From contig NZ_LMTJ01000001.1 in the NCBI RefSeq assembly GCF_001510715.1, positions 542,471 to 606,470 on the forward strand: DNA of 64,000 nt, read 5' to 3'. Shown here one piece after another: positions 35,441 through 43,397 of the stretch. The notes beneath the pieces are model-generated. The model was not told the DNA's origin, made no database searches, and saw only the letters and a program-made list of their open reading frames with translations. This stretch comes from Bacillus sp. FJAT-29814. Its GTDB lineage: Bacteria > Bacillota > Bacilli > Bacillales > Cytobacillaceae. Both the position numbers and the translations under genes were made by a program. Positions within the stretch are counted from its first letter, which is position 1. Every line of letters starts with the position of its first letter.

Positions 35441-36235
35441 GTGACGACAGCAAGAAAAGAAGTGTTATTTATTGGCGCCGGGCGGATGGCCCAGGCGATT
35501 ATTGCCGGACTGAACGGGAATGATGATTTCTCCATACATGTTGCTAACAACGGAAACGAAGAGCGCCTCGAGTATGTTCGAGAGAAATATGGGGTAGAAA
35601 CGTCCGGGTCCTGGGTTGAAATGGCCGCAAAAATGGATATCATTGTGTTGGCGATGCCCCCTGACGCCCATGGGACCTTATTTGAGGAGCTACGCGGCTT
35701 GGTTGACGGACAGTTGATCCTGACCGTGGCTGCAGGAATTGGACCTTCCTATATGGAGGAGATGCTTCCGGAAGGAACACCAGTTGCATCGCTAATGCCA
35801 AACACGGCAGCAAAACAAGGCGAATCAATGACATTATACGCACCAGGCCAACATGTAACGAAAGAGCACATACAATTAATTGAGGCATTGTTAAAGGGCA
35901 TTGGGGAGTTCGAAAAGGTAACCGAGCAACAAATTCACGAGCTGACAGCCATTACTGGAAGTGCCCCGGCGTTTATGTATCTTGTGGCAGAAGCATTGGA
36001 ACAAATGGCGGTGGAAACCGGTATAACGAAAGAACAGGCAAGAAAGCTTGTTGCTCAAATGATTGCGGGGTCTGCCCAAATGCTCAAAACAAACATAGGT
36101 ACACGGGAATTAATCGATGAAGTTGCCACACCTGGAGGCTCTACAGCAGCCGGTTTAGAGGTACTCGAAGCCGGGGATTTAAACCAATTATTTCGTAAAG
36201 CAATTCATGCGTGCCGTGAAAAGGCCAAAATATAA
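35441..36235 (+). CDS. proC: Pyrroline-5-carboxylate reductase
   Basis: A 264-residue P5C reductase, final step of proline synthesis. The NAD(P) loop FIGAGRMAQAI is near the N-terminus. The family signature near the C-terminus is DEVATPGGSTAAGLEVLE. I prefer GTG at 35441, with AGGTGAAGG before it, over GTG at 35432. It is transcribed alone and ends at a terminator shared with the convergent spore-protein gene. Confidence 0.92.
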   Translation: MTTARKEVLFIGAGRMAQAIIAGLNGNDDFSIHVANNGNEERLEYVREKYGVETSGSWVEMAAKMDIIVLAMPPDAHGTLFEELRGLVDGQLILTVAAGIGPSYMEEMLPEGTPVASLMPNTAAKQGESMTLYAPGQHVTKEHIQLIEALLKGIGEFEKVTEQQIHELTAITGSAPAFMYLVAEALEQMAVETGITKEQARKLVAQMIAGSAQMLKTNIGTRELIDEVATPGGSTAAGLEVLEAGDLNQLFRKAIHACREKAKI

Positions 36236-36240
36236 TGGAA

Positions 36241-36279
36241 AAGAGGGCCAGGCTCCCATCACAGGAGCTTGACCCTCTT
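36241..36279. terminator. Stem-loop between proC and the spore-protein gene
   Basis: AAGAGGGCCAGGCTCC pairs with GGAGCTTGACCCTCTT around a seven-base loop. The T run is better on the minus strand (TTTTCC), so it chiefly ends the spore-protein gene. Confidence 0.75.
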
Positions 36280-36295
36280 GCCATGAAATCACAAG

Positions 36296-36490
36296 TTACT
36301 GACCTTGTTGATTTCGTAATGACTGTTCAGCATAGGCAACGAGACGCTTCGTCATTTCGCCGCCGACTGAACCGTTTGCTCGTGCGGTCGTATCAGCACC
36401 TAGCTGCACTCCAAACTCGTTGGCGATTTCTTCCTTCATTTGATCCAGAACATTGCCTGCACCAGGAACCAATAGTTTGTTTCTAGCCAT
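36296..36490 (-). CDS. Alpha/beta-type small acid-soluble spore protein
   Basis: A 64-residue DNA-binding spore coat-core protein (SASP). The germination protease site is NEFGVQL (cleaved in related SASPs at the E-F or E-I bond in this context), and the second conserved block is [17 protein letters not shown]. It saturates spore DNA against UV and heat and is expected to be made in the forespore under sigma-G. GGGAGTGATGT precedes the ATG. It is direct evidence that the host sporulates. Confidence 0.95.
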   Translation of the reverse strand: MARNKLLVPGAGNVLDQMKEEIANEFGVQLGADTTARANGSVGGEMTKRLVAYAEQSLRNQQGQ

Positions 36491-36516
36491 GATACATCAC
36501 TCCCGACGATTTTTTT

Positions 36517-36536
36517 GAGCAATTAATAAATTGCTC
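36517..36536. repeat. Small inverted repeat upstream of the spore-protein gene
   Basis: GAGCAATT and AATTGCTC flank a four-base loop. The A/T run is on the wrong side for a terminator of either neighbour, so its role is unclear. Confidence 0.4.
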
Positions 36537-36610
36537 GTATATAATTTAACCTATTTGAAAATCCTAATTCATAGTGGAAGGAATCGGCATATTTTTCTAA
36601 AAACGCAGTG

Positions 36611-37744
36611 CTATTTTGCATAATAATTTTGCGTATAATAAGGGTGCGATTCACTATTAAAGGCGACGCCGACCCCCAAATACTTATAACCCTGTTTCAA
36701 AATATTTTCCCGGTGGCCAAGGGAATTCATCAAGCCTTCATGGGCAAAGATGCTACTGAACTGGCCGTAAGCCAAATTTTCACCGGCCAAATGGAAAACA
36801 ATATTGTCCTCTTTCATCCGATCAAAAGGGGATTCGCCCTGCAGATTTGTATGGTCAAAGTATTGATTCTCAGCCATATCCGCACTATGCTTGCGCGCCG
36901 TTGTCCTGACATGATCATCCCATGTCAACACCGGTAGATGATGCATCACCCGGGCGGCATTAGTTAAATCAAACATTTGATATTCAAAGCCTTCCTTCAA
37001 TTCCTGGCTCGCCTCGGTGTAAAAACCATTCTTTTTATCCTCAAGTTCCTTGCTAATTAGCTGCATGGCCGTAACGGTATTATTCTCATGTTTGTCGTAA
37101 AAAACTGTGACATAAGAATGATCAATATTAAAAACATCATAATCCGCATCTTTTTGAAATTGATAAATGGTCAAGCCTTTTTGAATTCCTGAAAGCGGTT
37201 CGCCTAACTTGCCCCGAACATCCGCTTTCGAGCTGCCCATTTTAATGCCATTGCTAGACGAAATCAAATCCTGATTGGTATATAATCCAGCCGCCATGTT
37301 TTTTCCGTCATACATAATCATAAAAAAGTCTTGATAATTGTTATGATAAGCATACCAGTTGGTTCCGTACTCATTAACGGAAACCCGGTTTGCCTGCCCC
37401 AGATTATGTTCAATCTCATCTCTAGGGCTGCCGAGCTCCACATTATGAATCGAAAATAATTGCTGTGCTGGCGCCTTCAATTCCAACTTTTCATGCTCTT
37501 GTTGCTCTGACTCTTTTGGAACCTGGTCTAATTGGAGGTTCAACTGCTGCAATAACTTCTGAACATGATCAAATATTGTATTAATAGCAGCCGTAGCTTC
37601 GGGATTGTCTTTTAACTCATTAATTTGGGTGCCGATTTGTTCAATCGTCTGCCCATATTCTGAACCGTTTAGTTGTTTTTCAATGGAAGGTAAAGAGTAA
37701 GTCAGTAAAAATAATGATGCAATTAGCATCAGGAATCGAAACAT
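36611..37744 (-). CDS. CAP-domain (SCP/PR1) protein, YlbC-like, secreted or membrane-anchored
   Basis: A 377-residue exported protein. A signal sequence or anchor (FRFLMLIASLFLLTYS) is followed by a coiled spacer, a CAP-associated domain (GSPRDEIEHNLGQANRVSVNEYGTN region, repeated as GSSKADVRGKLGEP) and a C-terminal CAP domain with HSADMAENQYFDH, GENLAYGQ and GHRENIL. It resembles B. subtilis YlbC. The ATG at 37744 has GGAGGT five bases upstream. The last residues (GVAFNSESHPYYTQNYYAK) complete the CAP fold. Confidence 0.85.
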   Translation of the reverse strand: MFRFLMLIASLFLLTYSLPSIEKQLNGSEYGQTIEQIGTQINELKDNPEATAAINTIFDHVQKLLQQLNLQLDQVPKESEQQEHEKLELKAPAQQLFSIHNVELGSPRDEIEHNLGQANRVSVNEYGTNWYAYHNNYQDFFMIMYDGKNMAAGLYTNQDLISSSNGIKMGSSKADVRGKLGEPLSGIQKGLTIYQFQKDADYDVFNIDHSYVTVFYDKHENNTVTAMQLISKELEDKKNGFYTEASQELKEGFEYQMFDLTNAARVMHHLPVLTWDDHVRTTARKHSADMAENQYFDHTNLQGESPFDRMKEDNIVFHLAGENLAYGQFSSIFAHEGLMNSLGHRENILKQGYKYLGVGVAFNSESHPYYTQNYYAK

Positions 37745-37863
37745 AGATACACCTCCAATTTCTATCAGAATTATAACCAATCCTGAAAAAATATATAAGC
37801 AATATGCCTATGGGGTACCTGTGGTTGGTAGCGAAAATGTAGAATTTTTCCAAATCGGTACAG

Positions 37864-37869
37864 TATAAT
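37864..37869 (+). promoter_or_regulatory. Probable -10 box of the leader/MFS unit
   Basis: TATAAT lies 23 bases before the possible leader ATG at 37892. No strong -35 element is visible. Confidence 0.45.
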
Positions 37870-37891
37870 TAAGGAAAACGATTCGGAGTTG

Positions 37892-37924
37892 ATGATTATG
37901 AATTACCCTCGGCCTCCTTGTTAA
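37892..37924 (+). CDS. Possible leader peptide (uORF) upstream of the MFS gene
   Basis: After GGAG (37885-37888) an ATG at 37892 or 37898 opens a tiny frame ending at TAA 37922-37924; the product would be (MI)MNYPRPPC. It lies 65 bases before the MFS start. Its codons contain CCTCCTT, an anti-Shine-Dalgarno sequence that can pair with the AAGAGG of the MFS ribosome binding site. A Pro-rich end can stall ribosomes. This has the form of translational attenuation of a drug exporter. It is a hypothesis from sequence alone. Confidence 0.4.
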   Translation: MIMNYPRPPC

Positions 37925-37988
37925 TTTAGGATTCGTCCGCCGCCTTTTCTTTTGTAATGCAAAATTACAAATAGAAGAGGGATGGAGT

Positions 37989-39203
37989 ATGACTAATTCA
38001 AGAAATATCACGAGACTATATTTTATTGCATTTTTTCATAACTTGATTCCCGCCTACGTAATTGAACGGCTGTTTTGGCAGGAGCGGGGGATGACGGTGT
38101 TCATGGTCGTTCTTTGTGAGATCATTTACGCCGTAACGATTGTTCTTTGTGAAATTCCCACAGGGATTCTCGCTGATAAATTTGGCAGAAAAGCCCTGCT
38201 CGTCATTGGTGCGGTGCTATCAATGCTGGAATTCATCATTCTGCTGTTTGCCTTTAACTTTTGGACGTTTGCCTTCGTGGTTTTTCTTGCAGGCATCGCC
38301 GGCGCTTGTACGAGTGGAGCATCGAATGCACTTCTTTATGATTCACTAATGGTGTTGAAGAAGGAGCATTCCTTTGAAAAAATTGTAGGAATACTCAATT
38401 CGTTTGATTTTATTGGCTCGCTACTGGCTGCTTTGTCCGGCAGTGTATTGGCAAAAACTTTCGGACTTGAATTCAATTATATGCTATCCGCTGCCAGCAT
38501 GTTTATAGCACTGGCATTTACGGTTTTTCTGGCTGAACCGCCAAGAAAACCACACCAAATGGAGGACCAGGGGCTAGAGAAAAGTTTTGCGGTTTATTTT
38601 ATTTCCTCGGTCAAGTTTTTTAAAACCAATCCGAAATTAGTTGTGATCATCACAAATTCCATGGCAATCGGCGCATGTGTTAGTTACTTGGATGAATTCT
38701 GGCAGCTTTATTTGGATGATATCGGTTTTTCAATTTTGTTCTTTGGGGTGTTTTCAGCGGCCATTTCACTTGTAAGGATACCTGGAAACTTAATAGCTGC
38801 TTACCTTATTACCCATTTTTGCGCCAAAACAATCATCCTTTCGGTGCTTGGCGTAAGTGCCGCTGGATTTTTTACGACTGCTTTGTTTCCAGGATACATT
38901 GGGATTATCGCGATGCTCGTAATTTTTTTAGCAAGCGGTGTAGTGGACCCAGTGGTATCTGGATATCTGCATCATCGCGGCAGTTCGGAAATAAGGGCAA
39001 CACTTGAATCGATTCAATCCCTAATTGAACGGGCCATCACCTTCATAATAGGAATTGGGTTTGGCATTATTGCGACAAAGGCCACTGTTACGACTGGCTT
39101 CGCCTTTTTGGGTGGAGTGTCCTGTCTGTTTTCTATCTTCCTATTGAAAAAAACCAAAATCATAAATTTTTCCATTTTACACATTCTAAAAAAACGGAGG
39201 TGA
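37989..39203 (+). CDS. MFS transporter, possible drug exporter
   Basis: A 404-residue major facilitator with about 12 helices. The loop 2-3 motif is GILADKFGRKALLVIGA, and EIPTGILAD is typical of proton-driven multidrug or macrolide-type exporters. AGAAGAGGGATGGAG precedes the ATG. A small gene starts five bases after its stop. The possible leader peptide upstream would fit inducible drug export. Confidence 0.85.
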   Translation: MTNSRNITRLYFIAFFHNLIPAYVIERLFWQERGMTVFMVVLCEIIYAVTIVLCEIPTGILADKFGRKALLVIGAVLSMLEFIILLFAFNFWTFAFVVFLAGIAGACTSGASNALLYDSLMVLKKEHSFEKIVGILNSFDFIGSLLAALSGSVLAKTFGLEFNYMLSAASMFIALAFTVFLAEPPRKPHQMEDQGLEKSFAVYFISSVKFFKTNPKLVVIITNSMAIGACVSYLDEFWQLYLDDIGFSILFFGVFSAAISLVRIPGNLIAAYLITHFCAKTIILSVLGVSAAGFFTTALFPGYIGIIAMLVIFLASGVVDPVVSGYLHHRGSSEIRATLESIQSLIERAITFIIGIGFGIIATKATVTTGFAFLGGVSCLFSIFLLKKTKIINFSILHILKKRR

Positions 39204-39207
39204 AAAA

Positions 39208-39351
39208 ATGGAAAAGGAAAATCAGCAAATGACTAATACAAATAATCAACAAACAGACAATGACGCCATTATGAATCGAGTTAATCAAACTTTTGATAAA
39301 ATAGCCCAAGATGTGAAGGACATGATTAATGAAAACAATCAAATGTCATAG
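39208..39351 (+). CDS. Small Asn/Gln-rich protein, 47 residues
   Basis: A complete small gene: ATG at 39208 preceded by GGAGGTG, which overlaps the stop of the MFS gene, and TAG at 39351. The first half is Asn/Gln-rich (NQQMTNTNNQQTDND); the second half is an amphipathic helix (IMNRVNQTFDKIAQDVKDMI). No signal or membrane segment. The tight coupling to the MFS gene and the terminator right after it support it as real. I do not recognise a family. Confidence 0.65.
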   Translation: MEKENQQMTNTNNQQTDNDAIMNRVNQTFDKIAQDVKDMINENNQMS

Positions 39352-39360
39352 TTAATCCCA

Positions 39361-39388
39361 AAAAACGTCTCTTTATGAGGCGTTTTTA
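39361..39388 (+). terminator. Terminator after the MFS/small-gene unit
   Basis: AAAAACGTCTC pairs with GAGGCGTTTTT around five bases, ending in T. Confidence 0.9.
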
Positions 39389-39508
39389 TTTGGTTTTTAT
39401 TCTAATTATTGAATATGATTAAAACAAGATAATTTTTTTGCGAACCCGTAACTTTTCATCCCGCCTGATACGTTAAAAGGGTAGAGAGTGCAAAAGGAGT
39501 TGAAATGT

Positions 39509-40195
39509 ATGGCACAAAACCATCATCCTAGAATTTTGGAAGATACGCCACATCCAAAGGATTCATTCTGGGCAGAGCATTATCCAAAACTTCAACGTTA
39601 TTGTCACTTCCTGGCCCAAAATGAGTGGGATGGAGATGACATCGCCCAGGAAACATATTTAAAAGCGTTACGGTATGGGCATGAGCAACAAAAGCTAACC
39701 CCAGCCTTGTTAAATAAAATAGCCTATCACCATTGGATTGATTTGCTGAGGAAACGAAAAAAGGAAACCATTTTCGAAAAAGTGCCTTCCGAAAGTCTGC
39801 GTCATCCCCTTGATGAGATTAAAAATACGGTCGACCTTATGCTGAAACAGTTTACACCAAAGCAGGCCGTTATGTTTTTGTTAAAAGAAGCATTCCAATA
39901 TCAAATCAATGAAATATCAGAAATGCTGGAAACAACAGAAATGGCCGTTAAAGCGAATTTGCATCGAGCCAAAAAGCGGCTTGAAAAACAGGAGGACGAT
40001 TCCTTTTCGGTTGATTCTTTTTGGACGGATGAGGAACGAGACCGATATTCCGAGTTATTTTACGAGGCGCTTAAAAATCAGGATCCGACAATCCTTATTA
40101 AAACGTTCCCAGCGGTAATGCCGCAAGTTATTGCAGAAAACAAACAAAAAGTACAAATGTTCTCTCCTTCTAGCACTCTCTGTATGGCTGCCTAG
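39509..40195 (+). CDS. Sigma-70 family (ECF-like) RNA polymerase sigma factor
   Basis: A 228-residue sigma factor. Region 2 is visible (LAQNEWDGDDIAQETYLKAL) and region 4 (FTPKQAVMFLLKEAFQYQ, INEISEMLETTEMAVKANLH, RAKKRL). An additional C-terminal tail of about 60 residues after region 4 is longer than in minimal ECF factors. AAGGAG lies ten bases before the ATG at 39509. No anti-sigma gene is adjacent; instead a ClpP paralogue follows 29 bases downstream, so the two may form a stress operon. Confidence 0.85.
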   Translation: MAQNHHPRILEDTPHPKDSFWAEHYPKLQRYCHFLAQNEWDGDDIAQETYLKALRYGHEQQKLTPALLNKIAYHHWIDLLRKRKKETIFEKVPSESLRHPLDEIKNTVDLMLKQFTPKQAVMFLLKEAFQYQINEISEMLETTEMAVKANLHRAKKRLEKQEDDSFSVDSFWTDEERDRYSELFYEALKNQDPTILIKTFPAVMPQVIAENKQKVQMFSPSSTLCMAA

Positions 40196-40224
40196 CCTAT
40201 TTGCTGATAAGGAGGAATGAATAA

Positions 40225-40806
40225 ATGAACACAATCCCATATGTCATTGAACAAACGAATCGGGGTGAGCGCTCTTACGATATTTATTCGCGGCTATTAA
40301 AGGACAGAATCATCATCATCGGTGATGAAATTAACGACCACTTGGCAAACAGTGTTGTGGCCCAACTACTGTTTTTGGCGGCAGAAAATCCGGAGAAGGA
40401 AATTTCCTTATATATCAACAGTCCCGGCGGGTCGACGTCGGCCGGCTTTGCGATTTTTGATACGATGCAATACATTCAACCGGATGTAAGGACGATATGT
40501 ACAGGAATGGCTGCCTCGTTTGGCGCCATGCTGCTCCTCGCCGGAACGAAAGGCAAACGGTTCGCCTTGCCAAACAGTGAAATCATGATCCATCAACCGC
40601 TCGGCGGAGCGAGAGGGCAGGCCACCGAAATCGAAATCTCGGCGCGCAGGATCTTAAAGCTTCGAGAGCACACCAATCAAATCATTTCCCAGCGGACAGG
40701 ACAGTCGCTTGAAAAAGTGGCAAAGGATACCGACCGCGATTTCTTTATGAGTGCAGAAGAAGCCAAAGAGTATGGGATTATTGATGATATTTTGCATCCG
40801 AAATAA
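40225..40806 (+). CDS. clpP: ATP-dependent Clp protease proteolytic subunit, second-type ClpP
   Basis: A 193-residue ClpP with the complete catalytic triad Ser98 (GMAASFGAM), His123 (MIHQP) and Asp172 (DTDRD). [18 protein letters not shown] is the conserved substrate-strand region. The [14 protein letters not shown] version differs from the housekeeping ClpP (GSVTAG) and resembles the additional ClpP2 copies of Bacillus. Its operon with a sigma factor and lack of a Clp ATPase gene nearby suggest a regulated, special-purpose protease core. Confidence 0.9.
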   Translation: MNTIPYVIEQTNRGERSYDIYSRLLKDRIIIIGDEINDHLANSVVAQLLFLAAENPEKEISLYINSPGGSTSAGFAIFDTMQYIQPDVRTICTGMAASFGAMLLLAGTKGKRFALPNSEIMIHQPLGGARGQATEIEISARRILKLREHTNQIISQRTGQSLEKVAKDTDRDFFMSAEEAKEYGIIDDILHPK

Positions 40807-40815
40807 GGGAGATCG

Positions 40816-40851
40816 AAATGCTTGGGTTGTCCATAATCCAAGCATTTTTTA
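40816..40851 (+). terminator. Terminator after the clpP paralogue
   Basis: AAATGCTTGG and CCAAGCATTT form the stem, followed by TTTT. Confidence 0.9.
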
Positions 40852-40910
40852 ATAAAAATTGGCAATAATATTTAGGGTGTGTGAAACCAAATTTATGGAG
40901 GCATGACAAT

Positions 40911-41414
40911 ATGTATACTTCAATTGAAGCGTTTATTGGGGATTGGCATCACGAAGCGGAAACGACACAAAAGGTTTTCGACGCGTTGACAGACAGCTCC
41001 TTGCAGCAGATGATTTCCCCTGATGACCGCTCACTCGGGAGAATTGCCTGGCATATAGTAACCAGTACGCCAGAAATGCTGAATGAGTTTGGCATTAAGG
41101 TAGATTCGGTGAGCAATGCCGATTCAGTGCCAAGTTCGGCAAAGGAAATTGCGGATACGTTCCGAAAAGTAAGCGCTGATACAATTGATGCCGTGAAAGA
41201 GCAGTGGACAAATGCCTCATTATCAGAAATGAAAAATGTATTTGGGATGGATATGCCGGGAGGGGTCATGCTGTTGATGCTGAACAAGCATATCATTCAT
41301 CATCGCGGACAAATATCTGTGCTCATGCGACAGGCAGGGTTAAGGGTTCCGGGGATTTACGGACCTACAAGAGAGGATTGGAGTCAAATGGGAATGGATG
41401 CACCAACTATTTGA
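40911..41414 (+). CDS. DinB family protein
   Basis: A 167-residue four-helix bundle of the DinB/YfiT superfamily. The metal-binding histidines are the His of IAWHIVTS and the two of HIIHHRGQISVLMRQAGL. Members include bacillithiol- or mycothiol-dependent transferases, but many have unknown substrates. GGAGG lies before the ATG at 40911. Confidence 0.85.
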   Translation: MYTSIEAFIGDWHHEAETTQKVFDALTDSSLQQMISPDDRSLGRIAWHIVTSTPEMLNEFGIKVDSVSNADSVPSSAKEIADTFRKVSADTIDAVKEQWTNASLSEMKNVFGMDMPGGVMLLMLNKHIIHHRGQISVLMRQAGLRVPGIYGPTREDWSQMGMDAPTI

Positions 41415-41420
41415 CAAGGG

Positions 41421-41449
41421 AAAGCACTTTGGAAACAAGGTGCTTTTTT
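41421..41449 (+). terminator. Terminator after the DinB gene
   Basis: AAAGCACTT pairs with AGGTGCTTT around an eight-base loop, followed by T. Confidence 0.85.
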
Positions 41450-41561
41450 GATGCGCTAAAAATCGTCTTGGGAAATCCCGGAGAATTTAAAGGGAAAAGA
41501 TTGCTAAGGGTTGAATATATTATAAATGGGATGATTATTTTTAAAAAAAGGTGGTACTTCA

Positions 41562-42236
41562 ATGTCAGCTATTCCAAGACCGGCAGCAACCGTCATGCTA
41601 ATGGATCCGGAGTACAGGGTTTACATGACAAAACGACCGGATTCAATGAAATTTATGGGCGGATTTTATGTGTTTCCCGGCGGTGCGGTTGAGCGGGGTG
41701 ACGAAATGATGGTAGATTGTGAGGTTTTTTCAGGGGAGCCGAATCAGGCATGTTCGCAAGCCTTTTACATCGCAGCTGCAAGAGAATTATTTGAGGAAGT
41801 TGGCATACTGCTTTGCCAACATGCCGACGGTTCCAGTGTCCTATTAGATGAGGCAAAGGTAATGGAGTACCGACGTCTGCTCACTAATGGGGAAATTTCT
41901 TTTTTACATATGTTAAAAAAGGAAGGGCTCCACTTTGACTTCGAAAAATTAGCCTATATCGGACAAATTATTACCCCAAAAATGAGTCCCATTCGCTTTG
42001 ATACAAGGTTTTTTCTGGCTAAACTGCCGGAAGGCCAATCCCCTAAATCAGATGTCTATGAAATCAGTGATTCATTGTGGATTTCACCGGAAGATGCCTT
42101 GGCAGCAGGTGAAACTGGTAAGTTTTCATTGGCACCGCCGACGATCCATACACTGAAGACCATTATCAATTATTTACAAGGACAGCCTTTAATGATGCCA
42201 GAGTTCAATCTTTCTGACTACAAGCCAGTATTTTAA
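41562..42236 (+). CDS. NUDIX hydrolase
   Basis: A 224-residue NUDIX protein. FYVFPGGAVERGDE starts the domain and AARELFEEVGILL is the core of the Nudix box, the two separated by an insertion of about 25 residues. This long-insert form resembles peroxisomal NUDT19-type CoA or nucleotide pyrophosphohydrolases. AAAAAGGTGG precedes the ATG. Substrate unproven. Confidence 0.82.
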   Translation: MSAIPRPAATVMLMDPEYRVYMTKRPDSMKFMGGFYVFPGGAVERGDEMMVDCEVFSGEPNQACSQAFYIAAARELFEEVGILLCQHADGSSVLLDEAKVMEYRRLLTNGEISFLHMLKKEGLHFDFEKLAYIGQIITPKMSPIRFDTRFFLAKLPEGQSPKSDVYEISDSLWISPEDALAAGETGKFSLAPPTIHTLKTIINYLQGQPLMMPEFNLSDYKPVF

Positions 42237-42238
42237 AA

Positions 42239-42270
42239 AATTGCCCGGAAACGTACTCCCGGGCAATTTC
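42239..42270. terminator. Bidirectional terminator between convergent genes
   Basis: AAATTGCCCGG and CCGGGCAATTT form an eleven-base stem flanked by A and T runs. Confidence 0.9.
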
Positions 42271-42271
42271 T

Positions 42272-43105
42272 TTATTTTTTTAAGAGATAAATAGAATCCT
42301 GCTTAGTAACAGAACCTTCCTTGATTAATTTGATTAGGTGGGCTTCAGTGGTCCTTCTTGCCACCTCATAAACGCTTGGGTGCGGAAGCTCCTGATAAAT
42401 CATGTTGGTCAAATCGACTGACGTTAACTTCTGATGTTGTTTTATAAGCGAAACGATTTGATTTTCACGCAATAATCTCCGCTGAATTACAAATTCAATA
42501 TGTTCATAGGGTTTTTCAATCCAACCGCCATGTCCCGGGCCGATTTTCTTCATCTTCAATTCTTTTAAACGATTCAAGGTAGAAAGGTAGTCAGACATAT
42601 CTCCATCAGGGGGACCAATCCACGAAGTTCCCTCCGCGACGATATTATCTCCTGCCACTAGAATTTCCATAGAAGGAATGTAGAGGTTTAATTGACCGGC
42701 TGTATGGCCCGGAGCATGTATAACTTGAATTTCTTCACCGCCAACATGCATCACATCCCCATCGTTTAAAAAAGATACTTCGTCAACGGGTGAAATAGCA
42801 GACAATGTGGCCTGCTTTTCGTTTTGATGGCAATAGATAACCGGGTTCCAGTCCATTAATTGCCGGACGCCGGGAGCATGGTCCGGATGGGAATGGGTAA
42901 GGATTATTGCATGCGGGACCGCTATGCCATTATTCTTTAAGGCTTCGTCCAATTCTGTTCGTGTCTCAGGCTGATCATAGCCGGCATCCACCAAAATACT
43001 CTCGTTTTCGTTGCCAATTATGTACCCGTTTGTTGTAAAATGCGGCAGCAAGGTGGGGGTAGGGATTGGAACCCGAATCATTTTTAATTGATTCCCATCT
43101 ATCAC
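42272..43105 (-). CDS. MBL-fold metallo-hydrolase
   Basis: A metallo-beta-lactamase fold hydrolase of about 277 residues. The zinc motif is THSHPDHAPG, with further ligands in HAPGHTAGQL and AGDNIV. A small winged-helix-like C-terminal domain follows, as in LACTB2-like proteins. GTG at 43105 has AAAGGATGA upstream; the longer frame from ATG 43135 has no ribosome binding site. Substrate unknown. Confidence 0.85.
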   Translation of the reverse strand: MIDGNQLKMIRVPIPTPTLLPHFTTNGYIIGNENESILVDAGYDQPETRTELDEALKNNGIAVPHAIILTHSHPDHAPGVRQLMDWNPVIYCHQNEKQATLSAISPVDEVSFLNDGDVMHVGGEEIQVIHAPGHTAGQLNLYIPSMEILVAGDNIVAEGTSWIGPPDGDMSDYLSTLNRLKELKMKKIGPGHGGWIEKPYEHIEFVIQRRLLRENQIVSLIKQHQKLTSVDLTNMIYQELPHPSVYEVARRTTEAHLIKLIKEGSVTKQDSIYLLKK

Positions 43106-43370
43106 AGTCATCATCCTTTCAATCCATCTTGTCATCTACGACTAGTTCTTTACTTATTCATCATGCATACGTTGAATTCCTGCACAATTTGGATGAAAGA
43201 CAATGCAACAGAAGCCACCAGAAATTGCTCATCTTTCATAAACGGTTTGACCGACAAGAATGGGCAGAATCTTTTGTTTAATTCCCACTTGACTTATAGG
43301 AATAGTGAAATTATCCTTATAATTATAGCAATCAATTTTTTTATAAAAATATGAATCAGGAACAAGAATC

Positions 43371-43382
43371 GTGTATATACAC
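43371..43382. promoter_or_regulatory. Palindrome before cysJ
   Basis: GTGTATATACAC is a perfect 12-base palindrome just before the ribosome binding site of cysJ. The gap 43106-43397 holds no gene I can support; this is the only structured element seen. Confidence 0.3.
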
Positions 43383-43397
43383 AATGGGGTGATATTT

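Noticed and set aside
43106-43370. Riboswitch or T-box before cysJ
   Set aside because: No T-box sequence, S-box core or leader terminator was seen in this gap; only a short palindrome is visible.
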